Numbered from the stretch's first letter, positions 9,341 through 18,332 are shown. The stretch is 24,772 bases of DNA from Chara braunii (GCA_003427395.1 BFEA01000036.1:3314292-3339063), one strand, 5' to 3'. The notes: a model not told the origin generated them from the letters alone. Program-made: numbers and translations.

Positions 9341-9990
9341 GTAGTTGTCTGGGAGCAGTGCTACAAGGGAAGGCCTGATGCAGCCTTTCCTTGACGCACG
9401 CGGCCTGGGAAGGAGCCCAGGTGCATTAAACTTTGAAGGCCCCTCTTTTCCTCAGGGAAAAATCAATGCTTGTGGCCCTTGAGCTTGATTTCAGATCAAG
9501 GGCCAAATCAAGATCAAGGGCCCAAGCTGAGCCCAGCCCGGAATTTTTCCTGTGGGCCAAATTGCTGCCCACAGCCCTCCAACAGCTATAAAAAGCAGCT
9601 GCTCCCACCAGCTGCCTCACATTCGAGGTGATGCTGCTCACACTCACACTCACTTGAGTGTTGGCTAGGCTGCATCACGCTGAGGGGAGAGGCTGCTGGA
9701 GGAGAGTTTGGAGGTCTGCTGGATCTGGAGGAAGAGTGGAGGCTCTGCTGGACTAAGGGGAGAGGCTACTGGTGGAGTTGGAGGTCTGCAGGTTGGAGTG
9801 GAGAAGGAAGGAGGACAGCCATAGCCAAGGTTGGGGTTACCTTGCCCCAGCACCAAGCTGGTGCTGGCCCTGTGGGACCACTTCTGGGACCACTTTGTGG
9901 AACCAGGCCCTTGTTCCAGGCTGTGTTTCAAGGAAGAGGAGGGGTCGATTCTACCAATTCTTCAAGTTGATTTGACCGGCGGAAGGGAAG
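9340..9990 (+). other. GC-rich block with TATA-like box
   Basis: A stem at 9474-9482 and 9496-9504 (GGCCCTTGA/TCAAGGGCC), with a further TCAAGGGCCC at 9514-9523, lies about 65 bases upstream of TATAAAAAG at 9587-9595. Downstream, ACACTCA...TGAGTGT forms a small hairpin near 9645-9661. Degenerate repeats of 'GGAGAGGCT.CTGG' and 'GGAGGTCTGC' cover 9680-9800. This could be a promoter region or a long terminal repeat, but no ends or partner copy could be fixed. Confidence 0.35.
9587..9595 (+). promoter_or_regulatory. TATA-box-like sequence
   Basis: TATAAAAAG sits downstream of a G/C-rich inverted-repeat region and upstream of a GC-rich stretch. It would be suitably placed to start a plus-strand transcript that runs toward the candidate exon at 10554. 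There is no independent evidence of transcription. Confidence 0.3.
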
Positions 9991-10220
9991 ATGCTGCCAA
10001 ATTTTCGGCACGGCTGCAGCACCGTTTCTTGCAAGGAAGGTGCTGCAGAAATTTTAGCACGACGGCAACACCCCTTTTGTGGGGGATATGCTGCCGAATT
10101 TTTCAGGCAGCGAATGGCATTTTTGAGAGGAAATGCTGCCAGATCGCCGCTGCGATAATTTAAAGGCGTTTTAAGCGGACGACGGGCGTGCTGCCGAAAT
10201 TTTTCGGCGTGGTGCACCTT
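9991..10220 (+). repeat. Degenerate 45-55-bp tandem repeat, five units
   Basis: Units begin at 9991, 10040, 10088, 10133 and 10188. Each starts with [AG]TGCTGC followed by an A/T-rich AAATTTT core and usually a GGCA or GCAC motif. Unit lengths are about 49, 48, 45 and 55 bases, and the last is partial. In the last unit GCCGAAA/TTTCGGC forms a compact hairpin. Confidence 0.6.
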
Positions 10221-10339
10221 CTCTTTGGGCGGCCTGGTGGAGGTGTCGTCGAGCTTCCATTGGGCCAGGTTCATACCTAGGCCCAAATTTTACTCGTCTT
10301 GGAGGGCGTCATTGGTCTGCGACGTGTGGGGGCACATCT

Positions 10340-10480
10340 TTTTTTTTTGGAAGCAGTTTGGGACTGGTGGCGGACTTGGGACAGTCCTTGGGGCTTGGTG
10401 GTGCAGTTGGGACTACGTTGGGACACTGGGATCACCTGGGACTCACGTTGGGACCACCCTCCTCGAGGGTTATCCCATTT
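10340..10480 (+). repeat. Short degenerate repeats of TTGGGAC
   Basis: TTGGGAC or a one-base variant recurs six or more times (for example GTTTGGGACTGG, ACTTGGGACAG, AGTTGGGACTA, CGTTGGGACAC). The spacing is irregular, 15-25 bases. No function is evident. It lies within the putative upstream region of the candidate exon at 10554. Confidence 0.5.
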
Positions 10481-10553
10481 GAGTTCGCTTCGCTAGACTT
10501 GGTGGCTAGGGGCAAAAGCTGGTTTGTTCTTTGGTCGCGAAGCTTGTGTCAGA

Positions 10554-10673
10554 ATGGGTTGTGGGTCAAGCATACCGAATGCTGACTCTCTTATTTGGCT
10601 CAAACATTTCGACTACTTGGCTTTCTTCAGTGATCATGTGCAAACTTGTGATCCTGTGCAAACTTCACTCAAG
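10554..10673 (+). CDS. Candidate first coding exon, N-terminal MGCGSS motif
   Basis: An ATG with A at -3 and G at +4 opens a 40-codon frame that begins MGCGSSIPNADSL. It runs without a stop to AAG at 10673, followed directly by a consensus splice donor GTAAGT, so the exon would end in phase 0. Gly2 and Cys3 with Ser at positions 5-6 match the known signal for N-myristoylation and palmitoylation of membrane-anchored proteins. The rest of the exon is not recognised. The intron that would follow holds the solo LTR at 10818-12042, in the opposite orientation. I found no second exon, so this may be chance. Coding sequence, splice site and start context are the only evidence. Confidence 0.3.
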
Positions 10674-10947
10674 GTAAGTTTGAAATCAGACTCCCTTCAC
10701 AACCACGAACCCACACTTGCTTGGCCCTGTTTCATTGGACGCTCTCTGAAAAGGGGAAGGAAAGGTGTGCTTTGGTGTGAGTGGAAAGGTCTGACCTAAG
10801 AATCTGGATTGTGGTTTTGTCGCATACCAAGATGGTACCGACCAGAACCAAGAACCGACCTCTCACAGATAGAGCAAGATAGCACAGCGGAAAACTGGAA
10901 TACCAACGATCAGACCCAATCAATGTCGAAATGCAGACCGGACAAAC

Positions 10948-10972
10948 ATCATCATCATCATCATCATCACGG
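10948..10972 (+). repeat. CAT trinucleotide microsatellite
   Basis: About eight CAT units lie inside the solo LTR. The related LTR has only three or four, at about 20816-20826. The repeat length is therefore a difference between LTR copies, not an ancestral feature. Confidence 0.8.
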
Positions 10973-10980
10973 TGTGAATG

Positions 10981-11015
10981 GCCTGGCGCCACACACAAGG
11001 ACGAAGGCGCCAGGC
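10981..11015. repeat. 10-bp stem hairpin in solo LTR
   Basis: GCCTGGCGCC at 10981-10990 and GGCGCCAGGC at 11006-11015 are perfect inverted copies around a 15-base loop. In the other LTR the corresponding region near 20850-20880 has lost the pairing. Confidence 0.7.
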
Positions 11016-11159
11016 ACAGCTCATACACAGATGAGGAGGGAGGAGGGGGAAGAGACGAAGGAGAGTTGGGGAGGAGATGAGAATGTCGCTGATATCACTC
11101 CCAGATAGTCCCCCGCAATGTCTCTGTCCAATGTCGAGTCTGAATCCCAATGTCGCCAA

Positions 11160-11160
<1 letters not shown>

Positions 11161-11217
<57 letters not shown>

Positions 11218-11473
11218 NNNNNNNNNNNNNNNNNNNNNNNNNNNNNNNNNNNNNNNNNNNNNNNNNNNNNNNNNNNNNNNNNNNNNNNNNNNNNNNNNNN
11301 NNNNNNNNNNNNNNNNNNNNNNNNNNNNNNNNNNNNNNNNNNNNNNNNNNNNNNNNNNNNNNNNNNNNNNNNNNNNNNNNNNNNNNNNNNNNNNNNNNNN
11401 NNNNNNNNNNNNNNNNNNNNNNNNNNNNNNNNNNNNNNNNNNNNNNNNNNNNNTCTCTCTCTCTCTCTCTCTC
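11161..11473. repeat. CT dinucleotide tract with assembly gap
   Basis: CT repeats flank 236 undetermined bases at 11218-11453. The gap clearly lies within the microsatellite, so the true tract length is unknown. Long open frames of Ser-Leu or Arg-Glu repeats across it are artefacts. Confidence 0.9.
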
Positions 11474-11735
11474 GTAACCGGTACTGACCTGCAAAAGGTG
11501 GCACCTTGATGCAGGTACGGACGTGCTGAAGACGAAGCTGGAGCGATGGCCACACAGGTAAGTCTCAGGTAAGTCCCCTGGTCTCCATCACCATCTCTTC
11601 CGCCCTGCGCTACTCTACTCTATCAGCGCCCAGCGCTGGAAGACTAGTCGTATCGTCGACTACTACTGTACCATCGTCGCCCGAAATATGCTTCCACTCG
11701 ATCCTCTACTCAATGCTGACTGAGGCCAGACCCAG

Positions 11736-11744
11736 CTTTATATA
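11736..11744 (-). promoter_or_regulatory. LTR TATA box
   Basis: On the minus strand TATATAAAG lies about 300 bp inside the start of the solo LTR, where a U3 core promoter is expected. It is flanked by GCGC and CAGC sequence. The corresponding position of the LTR at 20686-21852 has no clear TATA. Confidence 0.5.
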
Positions 11745-12047
11745 GCGCTGGGTCAGCCCCAGCTGCTGAGTCCTGGCGCTCAAATTGAGGTTGGGCCTTA
11801 ACCGCCCCAGTGCATGCTGAAACGGCATAGACTCAGGGTCAGGGTCTGGTGCCCAAAATGTGCGCCAGGGCCTGAATACGAAACAAGGCCTACAAGGCCT
11901 CTAACTGGTACCAGTCGGCCTAATCTAACCGACAGACCCTACGGGCCCTAATGCGGGCCGAAACGACACAGACCTAACCCTACTAACCCCTAGCCTACCT
12001 GGTCGGGCCCTGCTGGGCCCGTGTGGAACTGAGTATGCCAGAGGTTT

Positions 12048-13897
12048 TCTTGCTTTTTTTTATTGGATGCATGCGAAAGTATGAAAATGGATTGAAATGG
12101 AAAACATAAGTTGTCTGCATGGTTGTGGTATCCTGAAAGAAGCATTCTTCCATCTATTTTCTTACTTGTTTGGCTGCCTTGAAAGGTTGAGTTTGATGTA
12201 GATAGGATCGAGGCCCCCCCCCCAAAAAAGAATCCTTTTCGATAACAAAGTGAAGAGAGTGGGTATGAACTTAGCCTTTATCTTAAGGATACTCCCGAAT
12301 GATCCAGCGTGCCTATGCCTGTCCAAATGATTCCTATTTTCTACCACTCTTGACTCTACTTCATCCAAGCAACTTTTGCAAGGGAGGAAGGGATGGACGA
12401 ATCCATCCCGAGTTTGAGAGCTCCCTTCTCTCGAGGAAGCATCTAGGTCGGGGGTTTGGATGCTTTAGGAGTTGGCCCTATTAAACAACCTAGACTGGAC
12501 TGTTTTTATGGGGGGGTACTATGCAGATTCAAAGGAGACGACCCGACTTCTAAGATTCGAGTCTTGCGCTCGGACGAGGAGGAGGGGTACCCCAAACCAC
12601 TTCCTAGACGGTTGGATGCACGACAACTAAGGAGGGATGTCAGCTGCCCCCCGAATCGCGAGCAAGAGGAGGGTGACTTAGCAACCCTATAGGTGACAAC
12701 ATTAGGTGTCACTGCTGAATGGAAGATCAGTGCCTCAAGAAGCCTGGTCTGATGAAAACTAGATTAAAGTGGACGCATGTAGATGCCACTCTCGTGGATG
12801 GGGTTCATGCCATAAGAAGTGCAGGCCCAGGGTACATAAGTAATGTGGCGACGCACTTTGGGAAAAGGCAAGAACTATGACAATGTTTCAAATGTCCTTA
12901 TGATCAAGGTGGGTAGTCCATCATTTGTGGAACAAGAAGAGTAATCATTGCCCAAAAGATCAAGGCAACCAACAAAAACCTTAGCCGACCCTTATGGTGG
13001 CAGGCTATACGGGTTGCCTGAGTATGAATGAATCGAGAGCTCAAGTTTTGGCCAGAAGCTCGAATCCTTGCTAATCCACATGACAGCAGTGGAATCGTGC
13101 GATGGCAGGCGATATTCCACCATGGATCATTACCGCTAATCCTCTTCGGATGCGACGACTATTCTTGTTGCTTATCTTACTCAAAGCAATGAGTGATTGG
13201 CCAACAAAGTAGATGAAGGAGAGAGTTTGCTATGACCCATAAAACGTTGTCACGCAAGAATGGTTTAAGTCGCCCTCCACAAAAAGGGTGGTAGTTAAAT
13301 CTATGGATTATGTACGGAATTGGAAGAGGAAACTTTGGCATATTATGAATCATTTCATCAAGTCAAAACCATTTGAGGTCGGCAATCTTGTCGACTCGAC
13401 GATCATAACACTCTAATTCTTTCGACTTTGACCCAAGTTGGTCAGTTTTATGCTTTAATCTTTTGAACTTATCATTTGTATTTGGATCTTACCATAATAA
13501 TGACTTCGATTTATACGAGTAAGAGACTAGGATCGTTTGGGGTTTCACGCTTGGTTGAGATTGTCCTCGTTGACCACCGTTCGCTTTGTACTTAGGAGAT
13601 ATGCGCCCTAGGGGGCAAGCGGTGTTCGGGTTGAAACGACGTTTTAGCCATGCGTGCCTATACTATAGAGAACGAGTAAACACCCTTGACTGGCCTACCT
13701 CTACGGCTGCATGCAAAAGCTTTAGCATGTTGGTTAGTTTCTCGGTGGGGATACGTTCCTAAGGGTAGTGATATCCCCTTAGGGAAGGTACGTTGTGCCT
13801 CGCGAGAACCTGTCATGTCGCAAGGGACCGCGAGAGGTACGGCTGGCGCACCCAGATAGAGCAGTGAGGACAATGTAACGGCATCCATTTAGGCGGC
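12048..13897. other. 1.8-kb stretch without a recognisable gene
   Basis: Only short open frames are present, at 12162-12368 (minus), 12299-12484 and 12456-12692 (plus). None shows a known domain, and frames are broken by many stops throughout. There is no clear tandem or inverted repeat. Because it lies directly upstream of the chromovirus pol remnant at 13898-14533 it may be decayed retroelement sequence. I could not recognise reverse transcriptase, protease or gag motifs in it. Confidence 0.4.
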
Positions 13898-13990
13898 TTG
13901 CGAGACTATTTCGACGTTGTCCCTGAGACTCTCTTTTATTTCTTTTACTCCCGCATGAGGGGCCGGAGGGATTTCGCCTTTGTGAAAAAA

Positions 13991-14533
13991 GGTGGGAGCC
14001 GATGCGCTCAGCACCGGGTAGTATCGAATTTGCAATGGACTATGAAAAAATGTTGCAGGAAACGTCGTACAGATTCAGAGATCTCAGAATGCGATAACAG
14101 CATTAAAAAAAAACGACGCAGATGGGGGTCTAAGTCTCAGATAGGAGAGAGGGTATGGGTGAAGTCTTCAGAATTCACACGGGAAGTAAACATCTCTCGC
14201 AAACCGACACCTTGATATTTTGCGCCATGGCACGTCCTAGACATCGTGGGTTCTGATCGTGATGGTCCCTCATATGTGATCAAAGTCCCTCGTCACCTAC
14301 GTATTTATCCTGTCTTCCATGCCTCAAAACTCCAAACTTTTGTTGAGACAGAGGAGTTCCTTTCGCGGAGGCCAATGTTGCCCCCAACCATGGATACATA
14401 TGTTGACATCGGTCACATCGTGGAACATAAAATAATGCCTGTCCTGAAGCCTGACATCAAAGGAAGCCCACTGAAACAACAGATGCAATTCCGGATCGCT
14501 TTCAGGCATCATACGGGTCCCAAGGAAGATTGA
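13991..14533 (+). pseudogene. Chromovirus pol remnant: integrase C-terminus and chromodomain start
   Basis: The fragment spans the integrase C-terminal region: IGERVWVKSSEF, a GPW segment, GPSYVIKVP and YPVFHASKL. This is followed by the beginning of a chromodomain (VDIGHIVEHK...QFRIAF). The upstream part, about 14017-14094, is readable only in a different frame (EFAMDYEKMLQET), so a frameshift lies near the A9 run at 14105-14113. A TGA at 14213-14215 interrupts the main frame. The chromodomain ends at two consecutive stops from 14531 without its Trp-containing half. Protease, reverse transcriptase, RNase H and the integrase core are absent upstream. It belongs to the same broad family as the element at 20686-24394 but is a different, more decayed lineage and lies on the opposite strand. 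Confidence 0.8.
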
Positions 14534-14546
14534 TAATACATTTGAA

Positions 14547-14982
14547 GCCCATCGAAGGAGCTGAGGAAGATGGCCCCACAGGTCGTATCTGCGTATGAGA
14601 GAAAGTTGAAGGGAAAACAGCAAGTGGATTGAACGTTTCTCTCGGGACTTTCTAAATGGAAGGGGAGGGAGTGCGAAGAATGAGCCCCTCGACAATGCTT
14701 AAGAGAGGCCCTCAGAGGAAGCCCACCAAAGGAGCTGATGTAGACAGCTCACCGAAGGAACCGATGTAGACTGCCCACCGAAGGAGCTGATGTAGACAGC
14801 TCGCCGAAGGAGCTGATGTAGACAGCCCACCGAGGAGCTGATGAAGACAGCCCCAAAAGTCGCATCTGCGTATGAGAGGCAGTTGAAGCGAAAACAGCAA
14901 CTGGATTGAACGTTTCTCTAGGGACTTTCGGAACGGAGAAGGAGGGAGTGCGAGGGTCCCTCGACAATGCTTAAGAGAGGCC
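14547..14982 (+). repeat. Direct repeats (about 160 bp) flanking a 26-bp minisatellite
   Basis: Blocks 14547-14710 and 14825-14982 are diverged direct copies, sharing 'ATCTGCGTATGAGAG', 'ATTGAACGTTTCTCT' and 'CGACAATGCTTAAGAGAGGCC'. Between and overlapping them are five units of 26 bases (14721-14849; the last is 25) of the form GCCCACCGAAGGAGCTGATG plus TAGACA. The first 26 bases of each block resemble the minisatellite unit, so the array probably grew from the start of the block. It follows the pol remnant and is probably the element's 3' region. The purine-rich stretches at about 14652-14669 and 14936-14948, each followed by TGCGA, could be polypurine tracts. Confidence 0.7.
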
Positions 14983-14989
14983 TCGCCCA

Positions 14990-16085
14990 CCCTAACTGAA
15001 GGCTGGCCTGCAAAAATTGTGCATGGCCTGCGTCCAGGCCTAAAAGAGCAGAAATGAGGACCCAGTGGGACGCTGCTGTGCGCAGCATCTTCAACCAACC
15101 AGTAGGGCCCGAACCCTGGGTGGTTGAAGATATTGAGGTCTAGGACTCAGGGCCCAGGCAGTAGGCCCCACGCACATTCCAGAGGAGGCCCGGGGTGCAA
15201 GTATTGGGACAGGGTGTAGCCAGTCCAGCCAGGCCGCGAGCCTCGCAGCCTGCACAAAAGAAAGTGAGGCTGCCTCACTTGGGACACTCTGGGTGGCTGG
15301 ACACGACAGCGCTGCTGGAGTACTCGCTTGTGCGGATGAACGCCAGAACAGAGGAGAAGCGTGCTGGCAGGGAACGAGGTAGCTGCTGGGCGGTGCAGCA
15401 GCCATAGCCAAGTTGCTGGCGGCCATAGCCGGAGGACGAAGGCTGTGGTCCTTGGGTAGAGGACTGTGGAGGAAGTCAGGGGGAGGAGCGGTGTGACCTG
15501 GCACTTACCTGGTGGAGAAGAACCGGGGCGTCTACTCGGAGTCTTGACTCGTCATCGGGCTCATTATCTTCAGTTTGGACCTGTTGTAGCTACATATCAA
15601 CGAGCTGTCTGTTTGTAGTCCTGGTGTTGAGGCTCGGAGTCAAGCGCCAGTGTAGAAGAGCTACATTGTTGACACTGATGATGTGAGGCAAGAAGAGGGC
15701 TTTCATGTTCATGTGACTTCAATGCTTCAATTTTACTTATTTGGTGTTATCTGAGTTTGCAATCTGCTTTCCGTTCAGGCTCAAAGTTTTTTGGATTTCT
15801 ATGGTATGGTGAAATCTGGTTTATTGTCATTCACATTGCTCATTTCCTTGCCCAACACAACATATGGGTAATTTTGCACTTGCTGTGCAGTTATCAAATT
15901 ACTGATGCGCACACATTTAAAATTGCTTGTGTAGTCACTATTTCATCTGGATGATTATCACACATAATTCTTTACCTTATTGCTATTTCAACTTGGACAA
16001 AGTTTCGATCTTTAAAGTTTAAAGTTTAAACTCATATCTTGATGCACAGATTATTCCCTCTCGCCACTTGTTCTAGCCTCTAGGT
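14990..16085 (+). other. Unassigned block, GC-rich then AT-rich
   Basis: The block contains an 11-bp stem at 15087-15097 and 15121-15131 (ATCTTCAACCA/TGGTTGAAGAT) and a GCTGC/GCAGC hairpin near 15072-15086. From about 15100 to 15960 it shows colinear short matches to 6090-6890. It may be the LTR of the plus-strand chromovirus remnant, since it follows a purine-rich tract, but no end sequence could be fixed. Open frames on either strand have no domain. Confidence 0.35.
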
Positions 16086-16089
16086 GCAT

Positions 16090-16117
16090 TTTCCTCCTCC
16101 TCCTCCTCCTCCTCCTC

Positions 16118-16177
<60 letters not shown>
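16090..16177. repeat. CTC and CT microsatellites
   Basis: About ten CTC trinucleotides (16090-16122) run straight into a CT dinucleotide tract (to 16177). This is a compound microsatellite. Confidence 0.9.
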
Positions 16178-16179
<2 letters not shown>

Positions 16180-16316
16180 CCTCATCCTTGAATCATTCCT
16201 CTCCTTTTTCCATTTCCAGTGTGCTCTCCTCCACTTCTTTCTTTTTTCTTTTTTTTTATCACTCCATCAACTAAGAACGGACATGCACCACCACCCATAG
16301 AATCAAGAAAGAGCTC

Positions 16317-17470
16317 TCAATCTGTCAATCGGGTGACGGCCTTATCATCATTGAACTGACTGGGACCAGGTAATTCAGAATCAATTGTTATTCTGTTCAT
16401 CTGATTGCATCTGGATTCAAACTTCGGTATGTATTTCAACCACGGCAGCGATCCGGACCTCCGGACAGGGATCCGTACCGTCCGGTGTCCGGTGTCCGCG
16501 AACATGTCCGGATCCTGGTCCGGATTCCAGAGCCTTTGGCCAACGGCCAATTTTTTTTTCAGCGGTCCAGGGCGTTTCGTCACGCCCAGGGCCACCAGCC
16601 AAAAATACGTGCATATTTTTTTTGGCCCTGAAGGGGCATCCGTAGGGCCAGGATTTGTTTTTTGTGGTTGTGGGAAGTTTTCTTCCTTCTACGTTTTCTG
16701 CCCATTTGAATGCCGTCCTTGCATCGTGGCAGCCTGGTAGTGGGCTCACTCGTCCCTGCATCTCTCTCTCTCTCTCTCTCTCTCCATTTCATTATCATGG
16801 TCTTCCTCCTTTCTGCTCCTACTCCCCCTTTCCACGTCTTCGTCCACTTCCCTCTCCTCCTCCTCAACGTCTTCGTCCTCCTCCTGCTCCTCCTCCTCCT
16901 CGTCTTGGTCGTCGTCATGTACTTGGCTAAAGCCCCCGCCCACTCCCTTCCCTTCTTATGCCACTTGGCGCCCTTTTTCTGTCGTTCTTTTTTCCGGATC
17001 TTTATAGTCGTGTTCCTCCTCTTCGTCCTCCTCCGGCTCCTCCCCGTCCACGTCTTTGCCCTCCTCCCGCTCCTCCTCCAAGTCTTCGTCCTCCTCCCCC
17101 TCGTCTTGGTTGTTGTCATGTACTTGCTATGACCTCCCCCCCCTCGCCCATACCCATGCCACATGGCCTTTTCGTTGTTTTCAATCCATTTGCAGTACTT
17201 CGTATAGCACTTTGTATGTGCACTCTTTTTTTCTTTTTTGTTCAATCTGGACATATGCACCCATCCGGACAGGGATCTGGACAGGTTGATCCGGACAAGT
17301 CCGGATTAACCAGAAATTACCAGAAATCCGAACGTTTGGATGAAACCGGGAAATCCGGTTTCTGGCGTCCAGATTTGTCCGGTTCACTTGTCCGCGGCTG
17401 CCATGATTTCAACAGTTCATGGATGCACCAACTGGGCTAGGCCGGTTGGTCCACTTCTCTATTTCTTAGT
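16317..17470 (+). repeat. Host repeat copy interrupted by the hAT-like element
   Basis: The flanks 16317-16440 and 17414-17470 together match the uninterrupted repeat at 17588-17745. Shared features are ACGGCCTT near the start, 'AACTGACTGG.CC.AGGTA', 'ATCTG.TTGCATCTGGA', the insertion point, then AGTTCAT and 'CTAGGCC'. The repeat itself has no coding capacity and is not otherwise identified. Confidence 0.7.
16441..17405. mobile_element. Nonautonomous hAT-like transposon
   Basis: The 965-bp insertion is flanked by the 8-bp direct repeat ATTTCAAC (16433-16440 and 17406-17413), the target-duplication length of hAT transposons. Its ends are short inverted repeats: CACGGCAGC on the left, CATGGCAGC when the right end is read inward. 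Both subterminal zones are dense in CCGGAC or its complement, six copies in the left 100 bp and about four in the right 140 bp, as known for transposase-binding regions of hAT elements. The interior is purine/pyrimidine-biased low-complexity sequence with a CT tract near 16760-16785. Long Lys/Arg-rich open frames across it are artefacts. No transposase is encoded. Confidence 0.85.
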
Positions 17471-17587
17471 CAAACCCGTTCCTGATTTTTTTTTCCCTGT
17501 CGGTTTTTCTTTTCTTTTTTCCAACCCATCCCTGTTCCTATTCTGCGATCATCCTGATAACCAGTTCCTTTTTGTTTTTAAAGAAGG

Positions 17588-17745
17588 GCAACGGCCTTGA
17601 GATGTTACTTCTCAACTGACTGGCCCTAGGTAGCTCAGAATGATCTTATTACGATCATCTGGTTGCATCTGGACTGGAGCCCGAGTCTGTATTTCAACAG
17701 TTCATTGGTGTATGGACTGAGCTAGGCCCAACGGTACTGATTACC
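17588..17745 (+). repeat. Empty-site copy of the repeat hit by the hAT-like element
   Basis: This uninterrupted copy reads TGTATTTCAACAGTTCAT across the point where the neighbouring copy carries the 965-bp insertion, with one ATTTCAAC at 17691-17698. It thereby defines the ends and the 8-bp duplication of the insertion. Its own ends are uncertain. Confidence 0.8.
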
Positions 17746-17749
17746 ACTT

Positions 17750-18075
17750 TGGTGCCTTTCTCTTCCCTCTGCAGCTCCATTCTACAGAGGGGGAAAAAGA
17801 CAAAACGAGAAACAGAAAAGGGAAGGAAAAAAAAAAGGAATAAATGGAAAGGTAGAAAAACATCTGAAAAAGTTCAAATCCACCCCCNAAAAAAAAAAAA
17901 AGAGGAATACAATTCAAATTATTCGATACATTTCATTGATAAACTGTTGATTAACAGACCTGAGGTCAAAACTCGAAAAAGTACAATAACTCTTGAGGGA
18001 AAAAGAATAATAATAATAAATAAATAAATAAATAAATAATTCACTGATCTCAGCATGCCTTTTTTTTATACTTAC
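17750..18075 (-). other. MATE intron sequence: A-rich and TAAA microsatellite
   Basis: This is downstream intron sequence of the exon at 18076-18171 on the minus strand. It contains A/G-rich runs, one undetermined base at 17888 and an ATA/TAAA microsatellite at about 18006-18040. I found no further MATE exon between here and the left end of the window. Confidence 0.5.
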
Positions 18076-18171
18076 CGTGGTGTATGCTGCATATTTGAAG
18101 TCTGAGCCACCATAGTGGATGCCATCAAAGACAAATGCGAGCGAGTTCAGGGTTTGTGTACCCGCCACGAA
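18076..18171 (-). CDS. MATE-family transporter, internal exon (downstream)
   Basis: The exon is 96 bases, 32 codons, phase 0 at both ends. On the minus strand it is preceded by a pyrimidine-rich acceptor (TTTATTTTCTCCAG) and followed by a consensus donor GTAAGTATA. It encodes FVAGTQTLNSLAFVFDGIHY and then GGSDFKYAAYTT. From known families this matches the conserved segment of plant MATE (multidrug and toxic compound extrusion) efflux carriers of the organelle-associated type: a Gln-x-x-Asn-x-Leu-Ala-Phe-Val-Phe-Asp-Gly motif, then the GxSDFxYxAY motif. MATE proteins are multi-pass membrane exporters driven by an ion gradient; substrate cannot be told from this piece. Its upstream neighbour is the exon at 20319-20435. 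Subfamily assignment is from memory of motifs only. Confidence 0.85.
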
Positions 18172-18332
18172 CTGGAGAAAATAAACATAAATTACAGAAA
18201 AAGCACTGAATAAGATGTGGGCTAAGTTGAAAACCGAAATGAGAAAAGAGATCGAGGTGGCAACGTCCCTGTGCAGGTATGTGTAGTCACCACAAGACAA
18301 AACACAAATTCAAAAAAAAAAAAAAAAAAAAA

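Larger units (their letters stand above)
10818..12042 (-). mobile_element. Solo LTR of a chromovirus
   Basis: This sequence is colinear with the LTR at 20686-21852 at visibly reduced identity. Shared blocks are GACCAGAAC.AAGAACCGAC, the CAT repeat, the CT tract, GATGCAGGTAC, GGAGCTGGAGCGATGGC and the GGGCCC palindrome. It starts TGTCGCATAC and ends GTATGCCAGA. The 5-bp sequence GGTTT flanks it exactly on both sides (10813-10817 and 12043-12047), as expected for Ty3/gypsy integration. No internal sequence adjoins either end, so recombination between two LTRs has removed the body. It contains a 236-base assembly gap. On the minus strand TATATAAAG at 11736-11744 is the likely LTR TATA box. Confidence 0.85.

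Noticed and set aside
10948-10972. Run of His codons resembling a metal-binding segment
   Set aside because: It is a CAT microsatellite in a solo LTR and its length differs in the other LTR.
10920-11555. Open frames of Arg-Glu or Ser-Leu repeats across the gap
   Set aside because: They translate a CT microsatellite and undetermined bases inside an LTR.
12162-12692. Overlapping open frames suggesting a retroelement gag or pol
   Set aside because: No protease, reverse transcriptase or zinc-knuckle motif could be recognised in any frame.
15500-15512. Minus-strand splice donor CACCAG/GTAAGTG ending a 22-26-codon frame
   Set aside because: The preceding frame has no recognisable sequence, lies in a repeat-like block, and no partner acceptor or exon was found.
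16580-17260. Long minus-strand Lys/Arg/Glu-rich open frame
   Set aside because: It reads the purine-rich low-complexity interior of the hAT-like element and runs past its CT tract; composition alone explains it and no domain is present.
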